NCBI GenBank assembly: GCA_023159155.1
Contig: JAJNNX010000061.1
Location: 1 to 64,000 of the forward strand
Length of the DNA stretch: 64,000 nucleotides
From: Ustulina deusta
Lineage: Eukaryota; Ascomycota; Sordariomycetes; Xylariales; Xylariaceae
Direction of reading: 5' to 3'
The notes below the pieces were generated by a model. The model did not search any database and had not been told where the DNA came from. It saw nothing but the letters and a program-made list of their open reading frames with translations. Positions 62,491 to 64,000 of this stretch are shown here, piece after piece (position 1 is the first letter of the stretch; the number at the start of each line of letters is the position of its first letter). The position numbers and the translations under genes were made by a program.

Positions 62491-63531
62491 CTACTCCAGT
62501 CGATTGTATGAACTACTACTGGGAAGCTCGACAGGCTGTCCATCCTGTCCCTGCACACCTAGCTCCTGGGGTGGGATTTTTGACTCTAGTTCTGACTTTA
62601 GAGCAGACTCCCCATTTAATTCATGACGCCTTCGCTTGCTCTCCTTTTCTTTTCTTAGACGGAATAGCAGCCACGTGGCTACAAGTAAAATTGTTACTCC
62701 GGCGACGGCTCCTATAATTGGCCCAGCCACCCATGCTTGGCTTCTCGGGGCGTTGTTACCAGTTATCGTGCTCGTTTGGTTTGAAGCCGTGGCTATATTA
62801 AAAATGAATATCAGCACTGGATTTTAACCCAGATTGGTAGTCAATCTGTACTTGATACGTGTAATACATACCCTCCGGCACTTCGGGTGTTGATTTCGAT
62901 GTATCCTGCTGCACGAAGGATGATGATATGTTCTGTGACATAGAGATAAGAGAGTCGCTGGGTAATTCCGTGAGTGTCTTTGTAAATGTCCAAAGAGTTG
63001 GATGTCCATCTTGCGATGTTTTGACCACGATAACGGTGGTATCCGGCAGGGGGGCAAAAGATGTCAGGGTTTTCGTTAAAGGCCAAACAGTCGTCATCCC
63101 ATCGACCGTCGCTGTGAATGGAATGGTGATGATCACGGTCTCTTCCATGAGTGACGGGTTGTTGGTGGTAGATAGAGTTATTGGCTCGGGTCCAGTGACG
63201 CCACAATATTCGATATACTGACCGAAGCCCGAGTCCAAGAAGGTTGTGGCTGTAACATTATCCGTATAAGAATGTGCGCAATCAGAGCAAGCATTATAAT
63301 ATGTCCAGAATACTGAATCTTCATCACAGAGCTCAGGGCTCTTTCCGACAGCTTGCGCTTCGATATTGGCGTTGTCTAAATGAAATAATTATCAGTGTTC
63401 ACCCAGTTCCGCTCTATGCTACACGTACTACATGTATCATAGCAGACAGCAGGCAGGGCTGAGTCTCGTGATTGAAGCCACTGCATCCCTTGAAGTACTT
63501 CTGTCGGTGAGCTCATTTTGGAAGTACGCAT
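62491..63531 (-). CDS. Single-pass membrane protein, sensor-like architecture
   Basis: Exons 63,531-63,429, 63,375-62,872 and 62,792-62,491 join in frame (GTACGT...TAG, 53 bp; GTATGT...TAG, 79 bp), giving 302 residues. The ectodomain has cysteine pairs of the form CYDTC and CSDC and is followed by a Ser/Thr-rich region. A transmembrane helix spans about residues 223-246 (VAGPIIGAVAGVTILLVATW), with an Arg/Lys-rich stop-transfer and a cytosolic tail of about 55 residues. This is the layout of fungal cell-wall-stress or surface proteins, but no named family is certain. No signal peptide is visible at the chosen ATG (63,531), so a further 5' exon may be missing. Confidence 0.7.
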
Positions 63532-64000
63532 TTGGCCACAGCTGTAATTTCATGAATTGAAAAGGGAAAAGGCCAACGACACAGCTGGGGTGCGGGGGTT
63601 GGACCTTTTTGAAGCAAGCCAAGCTTTCAACCTCTCCCATCCTCAGGTGCAATGTTGTTTTTCTTAAATGTCACGTCTGCTGATTCGCCTGGGAATCCCA
63701 TCAGACCCCATTTTCTACCGGCGAACCACTCCAAACATAGGCTTCGTTAACTAGCCAGGGTTTTGGAGGTTCGTGATATAGATAATTCAATTGGTCTGGA
63801 TGCACGATGTTGTCAATAATGTGAAGATCGACGTGGGGGCGATTTAATGTCTGGCCAACTTTCTCTTGATGGACAGTACAAGTTCCAATTTGAGCTGTCT
63901 TCCGCTGCCCTGATCTCACGCCAGAGTCATTCTCTCGTACATATTCATTCTACAGGCGGATTAAAGCAGATACGGTATACTTATAGCTATATAAAGTGTA
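63532..64000. other. Window end; possible partial exon
   Basis: The minus strand from about 63,957 to 63,701 is open and preceded by an acceptor-like CCTGTAG, so it could be the last exon of a gene starting beyond the window. The translation (ending YVWSGSPVENGV) has no recognisable domain. Evidence is weak. Confidence 0.3.

Overview
The window is filamentous ascomycete (Pezizomycotina) DNA. The evidence is short GT-AG introns of about 50-100 bp with CTAAC/GCTGAT-like branch sites, fungal-specific gene families (GH49 glycanase, NACHT NLRs, NRPS-like adenylation relic, DUF7730-like protein) and heavy RIP (repeat-induced C-to-T mutation). I cannot name the species. The layout is a two-compartment genome: AT-rich, RIP-ruined transposon blocks at about 1-27,960 and 43,591-55,851, alternating sharply with balanced-GC gene islands at about 27,960-43,590 and 55,852-64,000.

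AT block 1 (1-27,960) is a stack of LTR elements. One LTR family (about 235-255 bp LTRs, 5-bp target duplications) accounts for LTRs at 3,581, 6,529, 7,773, 17,755 and 22,270. The last four form a nest: host copy 6,529-22,708 was interrupted by copy 7,773-17,997, whose left LTR was in turn interrupted by an un-RIPped 4.24-kb non-autonomous LTR element on the minus strand (7,888-12,123). That element has no coding capacity; its inside carries about 19 degenerate copies of a 45-50-bp hairpin sequence. A 179-bp solo LTR of another family sits in LTR 22,270-22,708. The rest (22,709-27,960) is unidentified RIPped repeat with a 21-bp minisatellite.

Gene island 1 carries a GH49 dextranase/isopullulanase-like secreted enzyme (minus, 3 exons), an SNF2/Rad5-like helicase with RING-like cysteines (minus, 9 exons, one in-frame TAA), and, sharing a 381-bp divergent promoter with it, an apparently intact 10-exon gene for a 1,284-residue NLR-type protein: helical N-terminus, NACHT, paired C2H2-like fingers and a C-terminal WD40 propeller resembling the corepressor Tup1. 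A relic of an FAD monooxygenase and an intact NAD(P)-binding epimerase-like gene follow.

AT block 2 (43,591-55,851) is one RIPped LTR retroelement with 317-bp LTRs and CTATA target duplication, interrupted by a minus-strand copy of the block 1 family (45,110-50,750), itself interrupted by a 254-bp solo LTR.

Gene island 2 is mostly decaying accessory genes: an NRPS-like adenylation/thiolation relic, a truncated CBM18 chitin-binding relic, a short-chain dehydrogenase that lost its C-terminus to a RIP-type stop, a NACHT NLR relic with both nucleotide-binding motifs lost, a DUF7730-like gene and a single-pass membrane protein gene. Gene models were built by hand translation and splice-site reading; no database search was possible.
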